A stretch of DNA of 64,000 nucleotides, from assembly GCA_038562555.1 (NCBI GenBank), contig JBCFBK010000018.1, forward strand, positions 34,200 through 98,199, written 5' to 3'. Shown here in pieces: positions 19,095 through 27,844 of this stretch (its first letter is position 1; every line of letters begins with the position of its first letter). This DNA is from JBCFBK01 sp038562555. Its GTDB lineage: Bacteria; Bacteroidota; Bacteroidia; Bacteroidales; Prolixibacteraceae. The translations under genes and the position numbers were made by a program. The notes under the pieces were generated by a model. It was not told the DNA's origin. It was given only the letters and a program-made list of their open reading frames with translations, and did not search any database.

Positions 19095-20885
19095 ATGACT
19101 GAAGTAAAAAATAAAATAGTAAGCAATAAGGACTGGAAACTGATCAGGAGGTTCGGCCGGTATTTTGTTCCCCATAAAAAATGGCTTTATCTGAGTTTGT
19201 TTTCCATACCCGTTACCACTGCCGCTGGTATCATGCTCCTGTGGCTGGTGGAACATATGGTCGACGACCAGATCATTCCCGGCGATTTAGCCGGGCTTAA
19301 AACCTATACCATCCTGTTGGGGATCGTGCTGGTTATTAACCTGCTTTTCGACGGCATTTACAGCTATAGTTTTTCGAAAGCCGCCGGACTGGCCATTGTT
19401 GATATGCGCCGCGAGTTGTTTGGCAAGTCTCTTCGCTTTCCGATGACCTATTTTGATAAAACGCCGATCGGAGTCACCCTGTCACGCCTCACCAGTGATA
19501 TGGAAGCGATAGCGGAATCCATTTCGACCGGTATCCTTGGCCTGCTCGCCGACAGTATCAAAACCCTGGCATTGCTCACTTACCTTTTTGTTCTGAACTG
19601 GCGGCTGACGCTGGTTTTACTTATCGTAGTGCCGCTCATTATCCTTTCGGTCAGATACCTGCGGAAAAAGATCAGGAAAGCTTATTTTGACTCCCGGACC
19701 AGCCTGGCTAAATCGGCAGCCTACCTGCAGGAATCACTAAACGGGATGAAAACCATCCAGCTTTATGCCGCTGAAGAAGAGGCGTATAAAAAATACAACC
19801 GCCTGAATAAAGAGTACTGTGACGCCCAGAATCGCTCAAATGTTTATGACTCGTCGTTGTTCTCGATTGTTGAAGGGATTACATCAGTGGCCACTGCACT
19901 TGTAATTTGGTACGGTGCGGTTCAGATTTGGGATTTCGGATTTACCCTGGGTGTCTTAATCGTATTTGTCACCACCCTCGGGCAGCTTTTTGTTCCCGTA
20001 CGGCAGTTTGCCCAGCAAATTTCGACCATCCAGCAGGCGCTGTCGGCGCTGGAACATATTGACGATCTTTTTGAACAGCGAACGGAGGAGACCGGGGAGC
20101 CGGAGATGTCGGAAGAAAAGGAGAGTCCGGTACCGCTGGCGCTGCAGGAGATCGAATTCAGAGATGTATCGTTCAGGTACACGCCCGACGCGCCGGATGT
20201 GCTGAAAAATGTGTCGTTCAAGTTGCGAAAAGGGGATCGTCTGGCCCTGGTGGGAACCACCGGGTCGGGAAAATCGACCATTATCCGTCTACTGACAAAA
20301 GCTTATACCGGCTATCGGGGTTCAATCACGATTGATGGCGTTGAGCTTCGCGACATCCCGCTGTCCAGGGTCAGGGAAAGCGTGTCGGTGATGCAGCAGG
20401 ATATTTTCATGTTCAACGATACGGTTGAATTCAATATTTCACTCGGCCGAAAAAGGATCACCCGCGAAGAAGTCCGCGAGGCTGCATCCTTTGTTTTTGC
20501 CAGTCATTTTATCCACAACCTTCCCGGTAATTACGATTTTATCATTCAGGGAGACGCGGGGAATCTTTCCAAAGGACAGGCGCAATTGATTTCTTTTGCC
20601 CGGGCCATATGCGGAGGCAGTGAACTGATCATTCTGGATGAGGCCACCAGTGCTGTTGATTCGCTCACCGAGCAATACATTCAGCGGGCCATTGAAAACA
20701 TCTTTGCCACCCGCACGGTGATTGCGGTAGCGCATCGGCTCAGTACCATCAAAAACTCCGATATGATCCTGGTTTTGGAAGGAGGGGAGATTATTGAACG
20801 CGGCAACCATCAGGAACTCATCCGGCATGGCGGGAAATACGCCCAACTGGTGCACCAGTTTGCCAAAGAAGATAAAACGGCTTGA
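19095..20885 (+). CDS. ABC exporter half-transporter with degenerate signature (subunit 2)
   Basis: Partner of the preceding gene, 596 aa, starting at ATG 19095 (MTEVKNKIVSN); the longer frame runs back into gene 1 and looks non-coding. Membrane domain about residues 25-330, nucleotide-binding domain about 350-590. Walker A is GTTGSGKST and Walker B is the standard LIILDEATSAVD with the catalytic Glu. The signature motif is altered to LSKGQAQLISFARAI. Together with the LSGGQ of subunit 1 this predicts one active and one degenerate ATP site, as in LmrCD- or TM287/288-type exporters. An acidic linker (QRTEETGEPEMSEEKES) precedes the nucleotide-binding domain. Confidence 0.92.
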   Translation: MTEVKNKIVSNKDWKLIRRFGRYFVPHKKWLYLSLFSIPVTTAAGIMLLWLVEHMVDDQIIPGDLAGLKTYTILLGIVLVINLLFDGIYSYSFSKAAGLAIVDMRRELFGKSLRFPMTYFDKTPIGVTLSRLTSDMEAIAESISTGILGLLADSIKTLALLTYLFVLNWRLTLVLLIVVPLIILSVRYLRKKIRKAYFDSRTSLAKSAAYLQESLNGMKTIQLYAAEEEAYKKYNRLNKEYCDAQNRSNVYDSSLFSIVEGITSVATALVIWYGAVQIWDFGFTLGVLIVFVTTLGQLFVPVRQFAQQISTIQQALSALEHIDDLFEQRTEETGEPEMSEEKESPVPLALQEIEFRDVSFRYTPDAPDVLKNVSFKLRKGDRLALVGTTGSGKSTIIRLLTKAYTGYRGSITIDGVELRDIPLSRVRESVSVMQQDIFMFNDTVEFNISLGRKRITREEVREAASFVFASHFIHNLPGNYDFIIQGDAGNLSKGQAQLISFARAICGGSELIILDEATSAVDSLTEQYIQRAIENIFATRTVIAVAHRLSTIKNSDMILVLEGGEIIERGNHQELIRHGGKYAQLVHQFAKEDKTA

Positions 20886-21231
20886 TACAGCAGCTGACAC
20901 GCTGTTGCTGTTTTGAAACCACTTGCATTTTTCAGATCGTCGCAAATGAACATTTTTGACGTTTTTGGCAGCAAAAGACAGGGCCCCGCTATTCGATATT
21001 TTATTAAAAATAGCTTACCTTAGGTCATGCTTTCCTTTTCAAAAGCGGTCAATCCCGCCATTCACGCCCGATCAGGTCAAATGAGAACCGGGATCATGCA
21101 TACATTCGTTTGTCATAAAGCATACATCCGAGGGCCATATAGCATACATAGGCCTGGGATTACATGGCTTTAGTCCGGGGGCAAGCCATCTGTTCCTTAT
21201 AAAGAATACGGGATCTCTTGCTTTTCTATCC
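20886..21231. other. Convergent intergenic region with a 22-bp direct repeat
   Basis: 346 bp between the convergent ABC and helicase genes without a convincing ORF. A weak CAGC-rich hairpin lies just after the ABC stop (about 20887-20913). The notable content is the direct repeat listed separately. No strong terminator was found on the helicase side. Confidence 0.6.
21098..21163. repeat. Three direct repeats at exact 22-bp period (iteron-like)
   Basis: The octamer GCATACAT starts at 21098, 21120 and 21142, each 22 bp apart. The second half of the unit is also partly conserved (CATAAA, CATATA). Twenty-two base pairs is about two helical turns, so proteins bound at each copy would face the same side of the DNA. 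Confidence 0.7.
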
Positions 21232-22488
21232 TCAGCTCAGCTTCTTGTCGCGGTGATATCCTGTTCTGTCTTTTGGAGTACCTGATTTTTTGCCGGTGAA
21301 GCTTTTCTTCCGGGGACCTCCTTTTTTGCGGGCGTTTACTTTCCATTCCGGACCCGGGCCCAGTTCAGCGGGCATCGGTATTTTGTAGACTTCCTGCTCG
21401 ATCAGCGCTTCAATCTGTTCAAATTTATACATATCATCCGCATTGATCAGGGTCAGGGCAACGCCTGTGGCGCTGGCCCGCGCAGTACGCCCTACGCGGT
21501 GCACATAATCTTCAGCGTCACCGGGAACGTCAAAGTTGATCACCAGGTTGATATCCTTCACATCGATACCCCGGCTCAATACATCGGTAGCCACGAGAAT
21601 CCGGATCTGGCGTGCCCGGAAACGCATTAGCACCGATTCCCGTTCCTTTTGTTCGAGGTCGGACGAAATGGCCACAGCATCGATTTTTTTACGCTGGAGC
21701 GAATGCACAAGCTGCGTGACTTTCTTTTTCGTTGAACAGAAGACAAGGATACTCTGGCAGTCTTCATCCTTCCCTGCAATGAGACTCTGGATGAGCGGGA
21801 TCTTTTGCTCTTCGAAGCAGACATAGGCAGCCTGCAGCACTCCCTCGGCCGGTTTGCTGATGGCCGTGCTCAACTCAACGGGATTAGTCAGGATCTTGGT
21901 AGCCAGTGTCCGGATTTTCGGAGGCATGGTAGCGCTGAACATCAAGGTTTGCCTTTTTGCCGGCAAATGGCTGAAAATGCGGATAATATCATCGTAAAAC
22001 CCGATGTCGAGCATCCGGTCGGCTTCATCCAGGATCACGTGCTGAACTTCACCCAGTTTGGCGATATCGTTGTCAATAAAGGAAATCAGCTTTCCGGGCG
22101 TGGCGACAATAATATCGACACCGCCTTCAATGGCTTTACGTTGTGCCTCCCATTCTTTTCCGTCGCCTCCCCCATACAGCGAACAGGAAGTCGTTCCGGC
22201 ATAATAGGAAAATCCCTGGATTTGCTGGTCCGTCTGGATCGCCAGTTCGCGTGTCGGAACAATGACCAGCGCCCGCGTTGTTCCCGAGGGGAGCGCCGAA
22301 ATCTTCTCAATCACCGGCAGCATGAAAGCAGCCGTTTTCCCGGTTCCTGTCTGGGCGCAGGCGATCAGATCGTTTCCCTCGAGAATAATGGGAATGGTTT
22401 TCTGCTGGATCTCGGTTGCCTCATCAAATGCCATATCATAAAGAGCATCCAGGATATCGTCGTGTAAGTCGAATTCACTAAATTTCAT
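21232..22488 (-). CDS. DEAD-box ATP-dependent RNA helicase (RhlE-like)
   Basis: Unwinds RNA duplexes, for example in ribosome assembly, RNA decay or cold adaptation. All core motifs are present in order in 418 aa: Q-motif region, AQTGTGKTAAF (I), PTRELA (Ia), TPGKL (Ib), VILDEADRMLDIG (II), SAT (III), RILVATDVLSRGID (V) and HRVGRTAR (VI). A basic tail rich in Lys, Gly and Arg (about 385-418) is typical of the RhlE group. The start at 22488 follows a 295-bp divergent region; a -7-like box (CAAAAATA on the + strand, 22654-22661) may serve it. The gene is monocistronic. Confidence 0.93.
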   Translation of the reverse strand: MKFSEFDLHDDILDALYDMAFDEATEIQQKTIPIILEGNDLIACAQTGTGKTAAFMLPVIEKISALPSGTTRALVIVPTRELAIQTDQQIQGFSYYAGTTSCSLYGGGDGKEWEAQRKAIEGGVDIIVATPGKLISFIDNDIAKLGEVQHVILDEADRMLDIGFYDDIIRIFSHLPAKRQTLMFSATMPPKIRTLATKILTNPVELSTAISKPAEGVLQAAYVCFEEQKIPLIQSLIAGKDEDCQSILVFCSTKKKVTQLVHSLQRKKIDAVAISSDLEQKERESVLMRFRARQIRILVATDVLSRGIDVKDINLVINFDVPGDAEDYVHRVGRTARASATGVALTLINADDMYKFEQIEALIEQEVYKIPMPAELGPGPEWKVNARKKGGPRKKSFTGKKSGTPKDRTGYHRDKKLS

Positions 22489-22727
22489 GTACTTATTAAA
22501 TGTTTTTTATTGCCAAAAGGCAAGTTTCCGGGCATCAACCTGTATGAGAGGAAGGCTCTCGTGGCTCGTTTATATAAATCAGTGGAATGTATATCTAACT
22601 ACCGGAAAAGGAAAAGCCTGTCTGCACAAAAGATGCCATTACGATTAACGATACAAAAATAATAAATTTTTTGAGATACAGCACGTTGGACGATAATGTG
22701 CTTGTCGCAGATGTCCGATTTCTTAAC

Positions 22728-22759
22728 CTTGTAAGTTAAAAAGAAGTTTTATAAATTTG
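22728..22759 (+). promoter_or_regulatory. Promoter of the Gfo/Idh - TIM-barrel pair
   Basis: CTTG (22728-22731), 20 bp, TAAATTTG (22752-22759). Transcription would begin near 22766, which excludes the TTG start at 22757 and supports ATG 22784. Confidence 0.6.
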
Positions 22760-22783
22760 AAGGACACTTTAAACCAATTGACT

Positions 22784-23938
22784 ATGGACCGTAAACTCCG
22801 AATGGGAATGGTTGGTGGAGGCGCAGGATCTTTTATCGGGGCCGTTCACCGGATTGCCGCTTTCATGGATAACCAGATTGAACTCGTTTGTGGCTGCTTT
22901 AGCAGCAACCCTGAAAATTCGGCCGCCACCGGAAAAGCATGTTTTTTGCCCGACGAGCGGGTTTACCGGACCTATCAGGAAATGTTCGAGGCTGAAGCCA
23001 GACTGCCGGAAGGAGTCAGGATGGATTTTGTGGTGATTGTCACTCCCAATCATCTTCACTTTGATCCCGCGATGAAAGCGCTCGACCATGGGTTCCATGT
23101 CGTACTCGACAAGCCGGTTACTTACTCCCTTGATGAAGCGCTTGAACTCAGGAAGAAAGTGGAAGAAACAGGCCTTACTTTAGCGTTGACCCATACCTAT
23201 GCGGGGTATCCGGCTGTTAAGGAAGCGCGGATAAGGGCTACCCGCGGAGATCTTGGTAAGATTCGCCGCATTTATGTGGAATACCCGCAGGGATGGCTTT
23301 CTGCAAAAGAGGAAGATGGCAATAACAAACAGGCCGAATGGCGAACCGATCCGAAACGGTCGGGTAAAGCGGGCTGTATGGGTGATATCGGAACGCACGC
23401 CCACCACCTGGCCGAGTATGTCACTGGGCTGAAAACGACTGAAGTCTGCGCCGATCTGAATATATTTGTGCCGGGCCGCCTGCTCGACGACGACGGAGCC
23501 GCACTTTTACGTTTTGAAAATGGTGCGCAAGGAGTGCTGATGGCTTCCCAGATTGCCGCCGGCGAAGAAAATGCCCTCAAAATTCGGGTTTACGGTGAGA
23601 AGGGAGGTTTGGAATGGCAGCAGCAGGAACCCAATACCTTGTTATTAAAATGGATAGACCGGCCCACCGAAGTGGTTCGGGTAGGAACCGGACAAATGAG
23701 CAGTCATGCCCGGTTTAATATGCGCACGCCCGGCGGACATCCGGAGGGTTATCTTGAAGCCTTTGCCAATATCTACCGGAATTTCGCCCTTACCCTTCGT
23801 GCCCGCATGAACGGTGAAGAGCCCACGGCCGAAATGCTGGATTTTCCGGGCATCGAAGACGGGATACGCGGTATGAAATTTATCGACGCAGTCGTAAAGT
23901 CGGGCTTCGACGACTCCATTAAGTGGATTCCTTTCTAG
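22784..23938 (+). CDS. Gfo/Idh/MocA family NAD(P)-dependent oxidoreductase
   Basis: A 384-aa cytoplasmic dehydrogenase. The N-terminal Rossmann fold opens with MGMVGGGAGSFIGAVHR. The family's conserved lysine motif appears as VVLDKPVTY in place of the usual EKP, and GDIGTHAHHLAEYV contains the likely catalytic Asp/His. Members oxidise or reduce sugars and inositols; the substrate here is unknown. ATG 22784 is chosen from the promoter position. A TIM-barrel sugar isomerase-like gene follows, a pairing usual for sugar or inositol degradation. Its stop codon (TAG 23936-23938) is the first TAG of a 7-bp repeat array. Confidence 0.9.
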   Translation: MDRKLRMGMVGGGAGSFIGAVHRIAAFMDNQIELVCGCFSSNPENSAATGKACFLPDERVYRTYQEMFEAEARLPEGVRMDFVVIVTPNHLHFDPAMKALDHGFHVVLDKPVTYSLDEALELRKKVEETGLTLALTHTYAGYPAVKEARIRATRGDLGKIRRIYVEYPQGWLSAKEEDGNNKQAEWRTDPKRSGKAGCMGDIGTHAHHLAEYVTGLKTTEVCADLNIFVPGRLLDDDGAALLRFENGAQGVLMASQIAAGEENALKIRVYGEKGGLEWQQQEPNTLLLKWIDRPTEVVRVGTGQMSSHARFNMRTPGGHPEGYLEAFANIYRNFALTLRARMNGEEPTAEMLDFPGIEDGIRGMKFIDAVVKSGFDDSIKWIPF

Positions 23939-24010
23939 CTGTTAGCTATTAGCTTTTAGTAGGATCAGGATTAAAAATTTTTTCCATTTTCCGGTCCCCG
24001 GTTTCCGCTT
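23936..24010 (+). repeat. Heptad repeat array A: TTAGCNN run followed by pyrimidine heptads
   Basis: TAG recurs at 23936, 23943, 23950 and 23957, an exact 7-bp period; the first TAG is the stop codon of the Gfo/Idh gene. From 23983 to 24010 a second 7-bp family of TTTTCCG/GTTTCCG type follows. The 118-bp gap to the next gene holds nothing else recognisable. Confidence 0.85.
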
Positions 24011-24056
24011 AAACAATATAGCAATTTGACATTTTTACAACTTAATACATTTCCTT

Positions 24057-25049
24057 ATGACCAGACCAGTGACACTTTTTACGGGACAGTGGGCAGACCT
24101 GCCTGTTGACACAATTTGCAAAAAGGCAAAGGAGTTCGGATACGACGGATTGGAGCTCTGCTGTTGGGGCGATCATATGGAGGTTGATAAGGCAGATCAG
24201 GCCTACTGCGACCAAAGAAAAGGTCTACTGAAGGAGAATGGTCTTGAATTATTTACCATCTCGAGCCATTTGGTGGGACAGTGCGTTTGTGATCCGATCG
24301 ATGAGCGCCACCGGGGCATTCTGCCGGCTTACATCTGGGGTGACGGCGATCCCGAGGGAGTCAGGCAACGCGCAGCGCAGGAGATGATCGAAACCGGGCG
24401 GGTTGCCGGCCGTCTGGGTGTTAAAACCGTGGCTGGATTTACCGGAAGCCCCATCTGGCATATGTTATATTCCTTTCCTGCAGTTTCGCAAAAGCAAATT
24501 GATCAGGGATATGACGAATTTGCAAGGCGTTGGATCCCGATTCTCGATGAGTATCAGAAGCTGGGTGTGCGCTTTGCGCTCGAGGTTCATCCTACTGAAA
24601 TAGCCTTCGATATCGCCACAGCACGGCGTGCGCTGAAGGCCCTGAATAATCACCCGGCCTTTGGCTTTAACTACGATCCAAGTCATTTGGGCTACCAGGG
24701 CGTAGACTATGTGAAGTTTATTTATGAATTTGCAGACCGCATTTTTCATGTGCATATGAAAGATGCATACTGGAATGATCATCCCGGCGATATAGGTGTT
24801 TTCGGCGGGCATACCGAATTTGGCGATAACCGCCGGTACTGGAATTTTCGCAGCCTGGGACGGGGAAAAATTGATTTCGAGAGCATTATCCGGGCCCTGA
24901 ACGATATTGGTTATTCCGGTCCCTTGTCGGTCGAATGGGAAGACAGCGGGATGAACCGGGAAGCCGGTGCTGCCGAAGCCTGTGAGTTTGTTCGCTATTC
25001 CGATTTTATGCCTTCGGATATCGCGTTCGACAAAGCCATGCAGAAATAG
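24057..25049 (+). CDS. Sugar phosphate isomerase/epimerase-like TIM barrel
   Basis: A 330-aa xylose-isomerase-like TIM barrel (AP endonuclease 2 family) without a signal peptide, probably isomerising or epimerising a sugar or keto-inositol. Metal-site motifs occur in the expected order: FALEVHPTEIAF, FNYDPSHLGY, FHVHMKDAYW and LSVEWEDSGM. ATG 24057 is the first in-frame start. It probably shares a transcript with the upstream Gfo/Idh gene despite the 118-bp repeat-bearing gap. Its stop codon TAG (25047-25049) is also in 7-bp register with a downstream TTAGCNN array. The precise substrate is not assignable. Confidence 0.88.
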   Translation: MTRPVTLFTGQWADLPVDTICKKAKEFGYDGLELCCWGDHMEVDKADQAYCDQRKGLLKENGLELFTISSHLVGQCVCDPIDERHRGILPAYIWGDGDPEGVRQRAAQEMIETGRVAGRLGVKTVAGFTGSPIWHMLYSFPAVSQKQIDQGYDEFARRWIPILDEYQKLGVRFALEVHPTEIAFDIATARRALKALNNHPAFGFNYDPSHLGYQGVDYVKFIYEFADRIFHVHMKDAYWNDHPGDIGVFGGHTEFGDNRRYWNFRSLGRGKIDFESIIRALNDIGYSGPLSVEWEDSGMNREAGAAEACEFVRYSDFMPSDIAFDKAMQK

Positions 25050-25191
25050 ACGTTAGCTGTTAGCCATTAGCTGTTAGCTTTTAGCAGCTACACGTTAATA
25101 GTCTGAATGCTGTCAGATGGCCGGTTTCATACCAGCTTCGCTGTTTCTTTGTCTTCCGGTTTTCGGTCTCCCGTCTCCGTTATCCGGTGCC
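25047..25191 (+). repeat. Heptad repeat array B: six TAG units in register with a stop codon, plus pyrimidine heptads
   Basis: TAG occurs at 25047 (the stop of the upstream gene), 25054, 25061, 25068, 25075 and 25082, all exactly 7 bp apart. A second block of GTCTCCG-type heptads runs from about 25152 to 25187, right up to the stop of the minus-strand permease gene at 25191. Confidence 0.9.
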
Positions 25192-25889
25192 TACCAGCCG
25201 AGGAACAGCATGCCCGTGCCGCTCATCAGAATAACGAGTCCTGCAAAAAGGTGGACATAACGCTCCTGATTTTTAAACCGGATAAATGTCGCTCCTTTGT
25301 TACCCAGGTACACCAGGATCATCATCGTTGATATGGTAACAAGGCCAAAGATCAGCGACACCATAAACATGGAGGCAACCTGATGTTCGTAAGCCGGGAA
25401 AAGCAGCAGCGGAATAAGGACTTCACAGGGGCCGAATACAAAGATCAAAAAAAGCAGCCAGGGAGTCAGCCGGGCATCATCTTCCTTTTTTTCATCGACC
25501 GGGAGGTGATGAATTTCACGGATTCTTTTTGGCATCAGGAACCTGGGAAAATGGGCGTGGTGTGAGGATTTAAAATATTTGTAAATACCATACAAGGTAT
25601 ACGCAATGCCAAAAGTGAACAGCATCCAGGCGACGATCTCTCCGCGGAATGCTTCGATAAATTCAAGCCTGTTCAGGCTTATTCCGAGAGCAATGCCTAT
25701 TGTCCCGATGAGAATTGAACTGCCCACATGACCGATCCCTGACAGCAGGGTGATCCACATCGTTTTGCCGGTCGACCATTGGCGGGCTTTGCTTAATACG
25801 ATGAAGGGCAGGTAATGGTCAGGTCCCATAATCGTGTGAATGAAACCGAGCGACGCTGCCGACAGCAATAACAAATACAGTTCGTTCAT
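25191..25889 (-). CDS. Probable nickel permease (NicO/UreH-like) of the lar operon
   Basis: A 232-aa integral membrane protein with about six hydrophobic helices. Helix 1 carries H-x5-D-H (residues HTIMGPDH), close to the H-x4-D-H metal motif of NiCoT/UreH permeases. A second GIGHVGSS segment follows, and a His/Lys-rich cytoplasmic loop (FKSSHHAHFPRF) lies mid-protein. It is the last gene of the larE-larC-larB transcription unit, 9 bp after larB. Because LarC inserts nickel to complete the pincer cofactor, a nickel importer fits this position. Family naming is ambiguous, and a TauE-like or other divalent-metal role cannot be excluded. Confidence 0.75.
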   Translation of the reverse strand: MNELYLLLLSAASLGFIHTIMGPDHYLPFIVLSKARQWSTGKTMWITLLSGIGHVGSSILIGTIGIALGISLNRLEFIEAFRGEIVAWMLFTFGIAYTLYGIYKYFKSSHHAHFPRFLMPKRIREIHHLPVDEKKEDDARLTPWLLFLIFVFGPCEVLIPLLLFPAYEHQVASMFMVSLIFGLVTISTMMILVYLGNKGATFIRFKNQERYVHLFAGLVILMSGTGMLFLGW

Positions 25890-25898
25890 ACCCTTCCG

Positions 25899-26636
25899 TT
25901 ATAAATTATTAATTAGCGAAGCCTGACAAGCAGCTCCGAACCCATTGTCAATATTAACGACGCTGATGCCGCTGGCACAACTGTTTAGCATAGCCAGCAG
26001 GGCAGACAGGCCCTGAAAGTTGGCGCCGTAACCGATGCTGGTCGGGACCCCGATCACCGGCTTGTCGACCAGACCGCCGACTACACTGGCCAGTGCGCCT
26101 TCCATGCCGGCAACCACGATGATAACTCTGGCCCGACGGATGATGTCAAGCTTGTTGAACAACCTGTGAATACCAGCTACGCCCACATCATAAACCGTTT
26201 CAACGGTATTCCCGAGAAAACGGGCGGTAACCGCCGCCTCTTCCGCCACCGGCAGATCGGATGTGCCTGCCGCAACTATGGCGATTATCCCTTTGGAGGA
26301 TGGGGGAGTCTCTTTCTTCCAGGTCACCGTGCGTGCCAGCGGATGATAGCCGGCACCAGGGATCACGGTCAGGACAGCTTCTGCTGTTTCAGGGCTCACC
26401 CGTGTCGCCAGCACGTCTATCCCTTTTTCATACAGCCGGCGGGCGATCAGGCAAACCTGTTCCGTGGTTTTCCCCGAAGCATAAATGACCTCAGGAATGC
26501 CGGTTCTGGACTGACGTTCGGTATCGAGTGTCGCAAATCCCATCTCTTCAATTCCCCGGTCAGGAAAGTGGTTAAGCGCTTCGGTCAGATCAATTTCGCC
26601 CGACTTGTATTTCTCAAGGATGTCCTTTGGACTCAT
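25899..26636 (-). CDS. larB: LarB, pyridinium-3,5-biscarboxylic acid mononucleotide synthase
   Basis: LarB carboxylates nicotinic acid adenine dinucleotide at C5 and hydrolyses it, starting nickel-pincer nucleotide synthesis. The 245-aa protein has the LarB N-terminal segment (EALNHFPDRGIEEMGFATLDTERQ) followed by a PurE/AIR-carboxylase-like domain (IAIVAAGTSDLPVAEEAAVTA, VVAGMEGALASVVGGL, PVIGVPTSIGYG). Its ATG overlaps the larC stop by 4 bp (ATGA), so the two are translationally coupled. It is followed 9 bp later by the permease gene. Confidence 0.95.
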   Translation of the reverse strand: MSPKDILEKYKSGEIDLTEALNHFPDRGIEEMGFATLDTERQSRTGIPEVIYASGKTTEQVCLIARRLYEKGIDVLATRVSPETAEAVLTVIPGAGYHPLARTVTWKKETPPSSKGIIAIVAAGTSDLPVAEEAAVTARFLGNTVETVYDVGVAGIHRLFNKLDIIRRARVIIVVAGMEGALASVVGGLVDKPVIGVPTSIGYGANFQGLSALLAMLNSCASGISVVNIDNGFGAACQASLINNL

Positions 26637-27817
26637 ACCTGTTGATTAATCGTTTTAAAAACAGCCTTTTCAATTTCCTGCAGACTAACCCCGTTGGCCA
26701 GGGCAAGTCTCCTGATATCTTCCAGTTCGGGCTTGGAGGTTACCAGCCGCCCGTTGTAATAACTTTGCTTAACCTGTACCGGTCCGAAGGAAGTATTCAG
26801 GGTCACCAGTTCGCGGCGGAGCATATTCTTTTTCACCCGGTACTCCCGGATGCCAATTGAGGTACTGTTGGTGAAAATGACGGTTTTCATCTGGCTTGTC
26901 AGGTGCCCGGCACAAAGGACCGAAAGCACGTTTGCCGGCCTGGATTTCTTCATGATGACCGGAGTAAGCCAGGCATCGCTCGCGCCTGCCTGAAAAAGCT
27001 GATCCAGAATGAAATCGTAATGCTCCGGATTCATGTCGTCGATGTTGCATTCAAGCACCACCGCTTCTGCCGTTTGCAGGTCAGCGTGCCCGGATCCGGC
27101 TTCTTCACACAGGAATACCCGAAGCACATTCGGAACCTCGGTGTCGCGCGTACCTATTCCGTAACCTGTTTTAAGAATCCTGAAGCTGTTAACTTCCGTA
27201 AATTCATCAACAGTCGCCGCCAGTATGGCCGCACCTGTCGGTGTGGTGGCTTCATAATTTACCAGTCCGCTGCGAATCGGTATGTTTTTCAGGATCTCCG
27301 CTGTCGCAGGCGCGGGGACCGGCATAATGCCGTGGGCGCATTTTACGGTGCCTCCTCCCAACTGAACCGGTGAAGAATAAATTTTATCAACCTTCAGATA
27401 GTCCAGACAAATGGCCGCTCCAACAATGTCGGCAATGGAGTCGAGCGCTCCCACCTCATGAAAATGAACATGTTCCTTCGGTACCTGATGTACCTTTCCT
27501 TCGGCCACCGCCACTTCGTTGAAAATTTTCAATGAAAGCACTTTTACCTTTTCAGGAAGACTGCTTGCCCGGATAATTTCTTCAATGTGTCTCAAATGAC
27601 GGTGTTTCTCATTTTCCTGGTTTTCAATAACCACATCGGCTTTTGTGCCCGAAATCCCCCGGCGCTGGTCCTTCCGAATGTCCAGATGAAACCCGGGAAT
27701 ATTCAGCCGGGCCATTTCGGTCTGCAGAAAAGCGGAATCCACGCCCAGATCGATCAGCGCTCCCAGGTTCATGTCTCCGCTGATCCCGGCAAAACAATCG
27801 TAGTAAAGTATTTTCAT
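26633..27817 (-). CDS. larC: LarC, nickel insertase for the pincer nucleotide (single uninterrupted ORF)
   Basis: LarC inserts nickel into the dithio-pincer nucleotide in a CTP-dependent reaction. ATG 27817 gives 394 aa starting MKILYYDCFAGISGDMNLGAL, the hallmark N-terminus; the longer frame upstream is intergenic. Further signatures are VHFHEVGALDSIADIVGA, the metal-rich start of the second domain (ECNIDDMNPEHYDFILDQLF) and VIMKKSRPANVLSVL. In Lactiplantibacillus plantarum the protein comes from larC1/larC2 by programmed frameshifting. Here both parts lie in one frame. It overlaps larB by 4 bp; larE lies upstream across an 86-bp repeat-bearing gap. Confidence 0.95.
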   Translation of the reverse strand: MKILYYDCFAGISGDMNLGALIDLGVDSAFLQTEMARLNIPGFHLDIRKDQRRGISGTKADVVIENQENEKHRHLRHIEEIIRASSLPEKVKVLSLKIFNEVAVAEGKVHQVPKEHVHFHEVGALDSIADIVGAAICLDYLKVDKIYSSPVQLGGGTVKCAHGIMPVPAPATAEILKNIPIRSGLVNYEATTPTGAAILAATVDEFTEVNSFRILKTGYGIGTRDTEVPNVLRVFLCEEAGSGHADLQTAEAVVLECNIDDMNPEHYDFILDQLFQAGASDAWLTPVIMKKSRPANVLSVLCAGHLTSQMKTVIFTNSTSIGIREYRVKKNMLRRELVTLNTSFGPVQVKQSYYNGRLVTSKPELEDIRRLALANGVSLQEIEKAVFKTINQQV

Positions 27818-27844
27818 AATTTTGGTATCAAGATAAAAAGCTAT

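Noticed and set aside
21805..22467. 220-aa plus-strand ORF over the DEAD-box gene
   Set aside because: Antisense to a helicase with all motifs intact.
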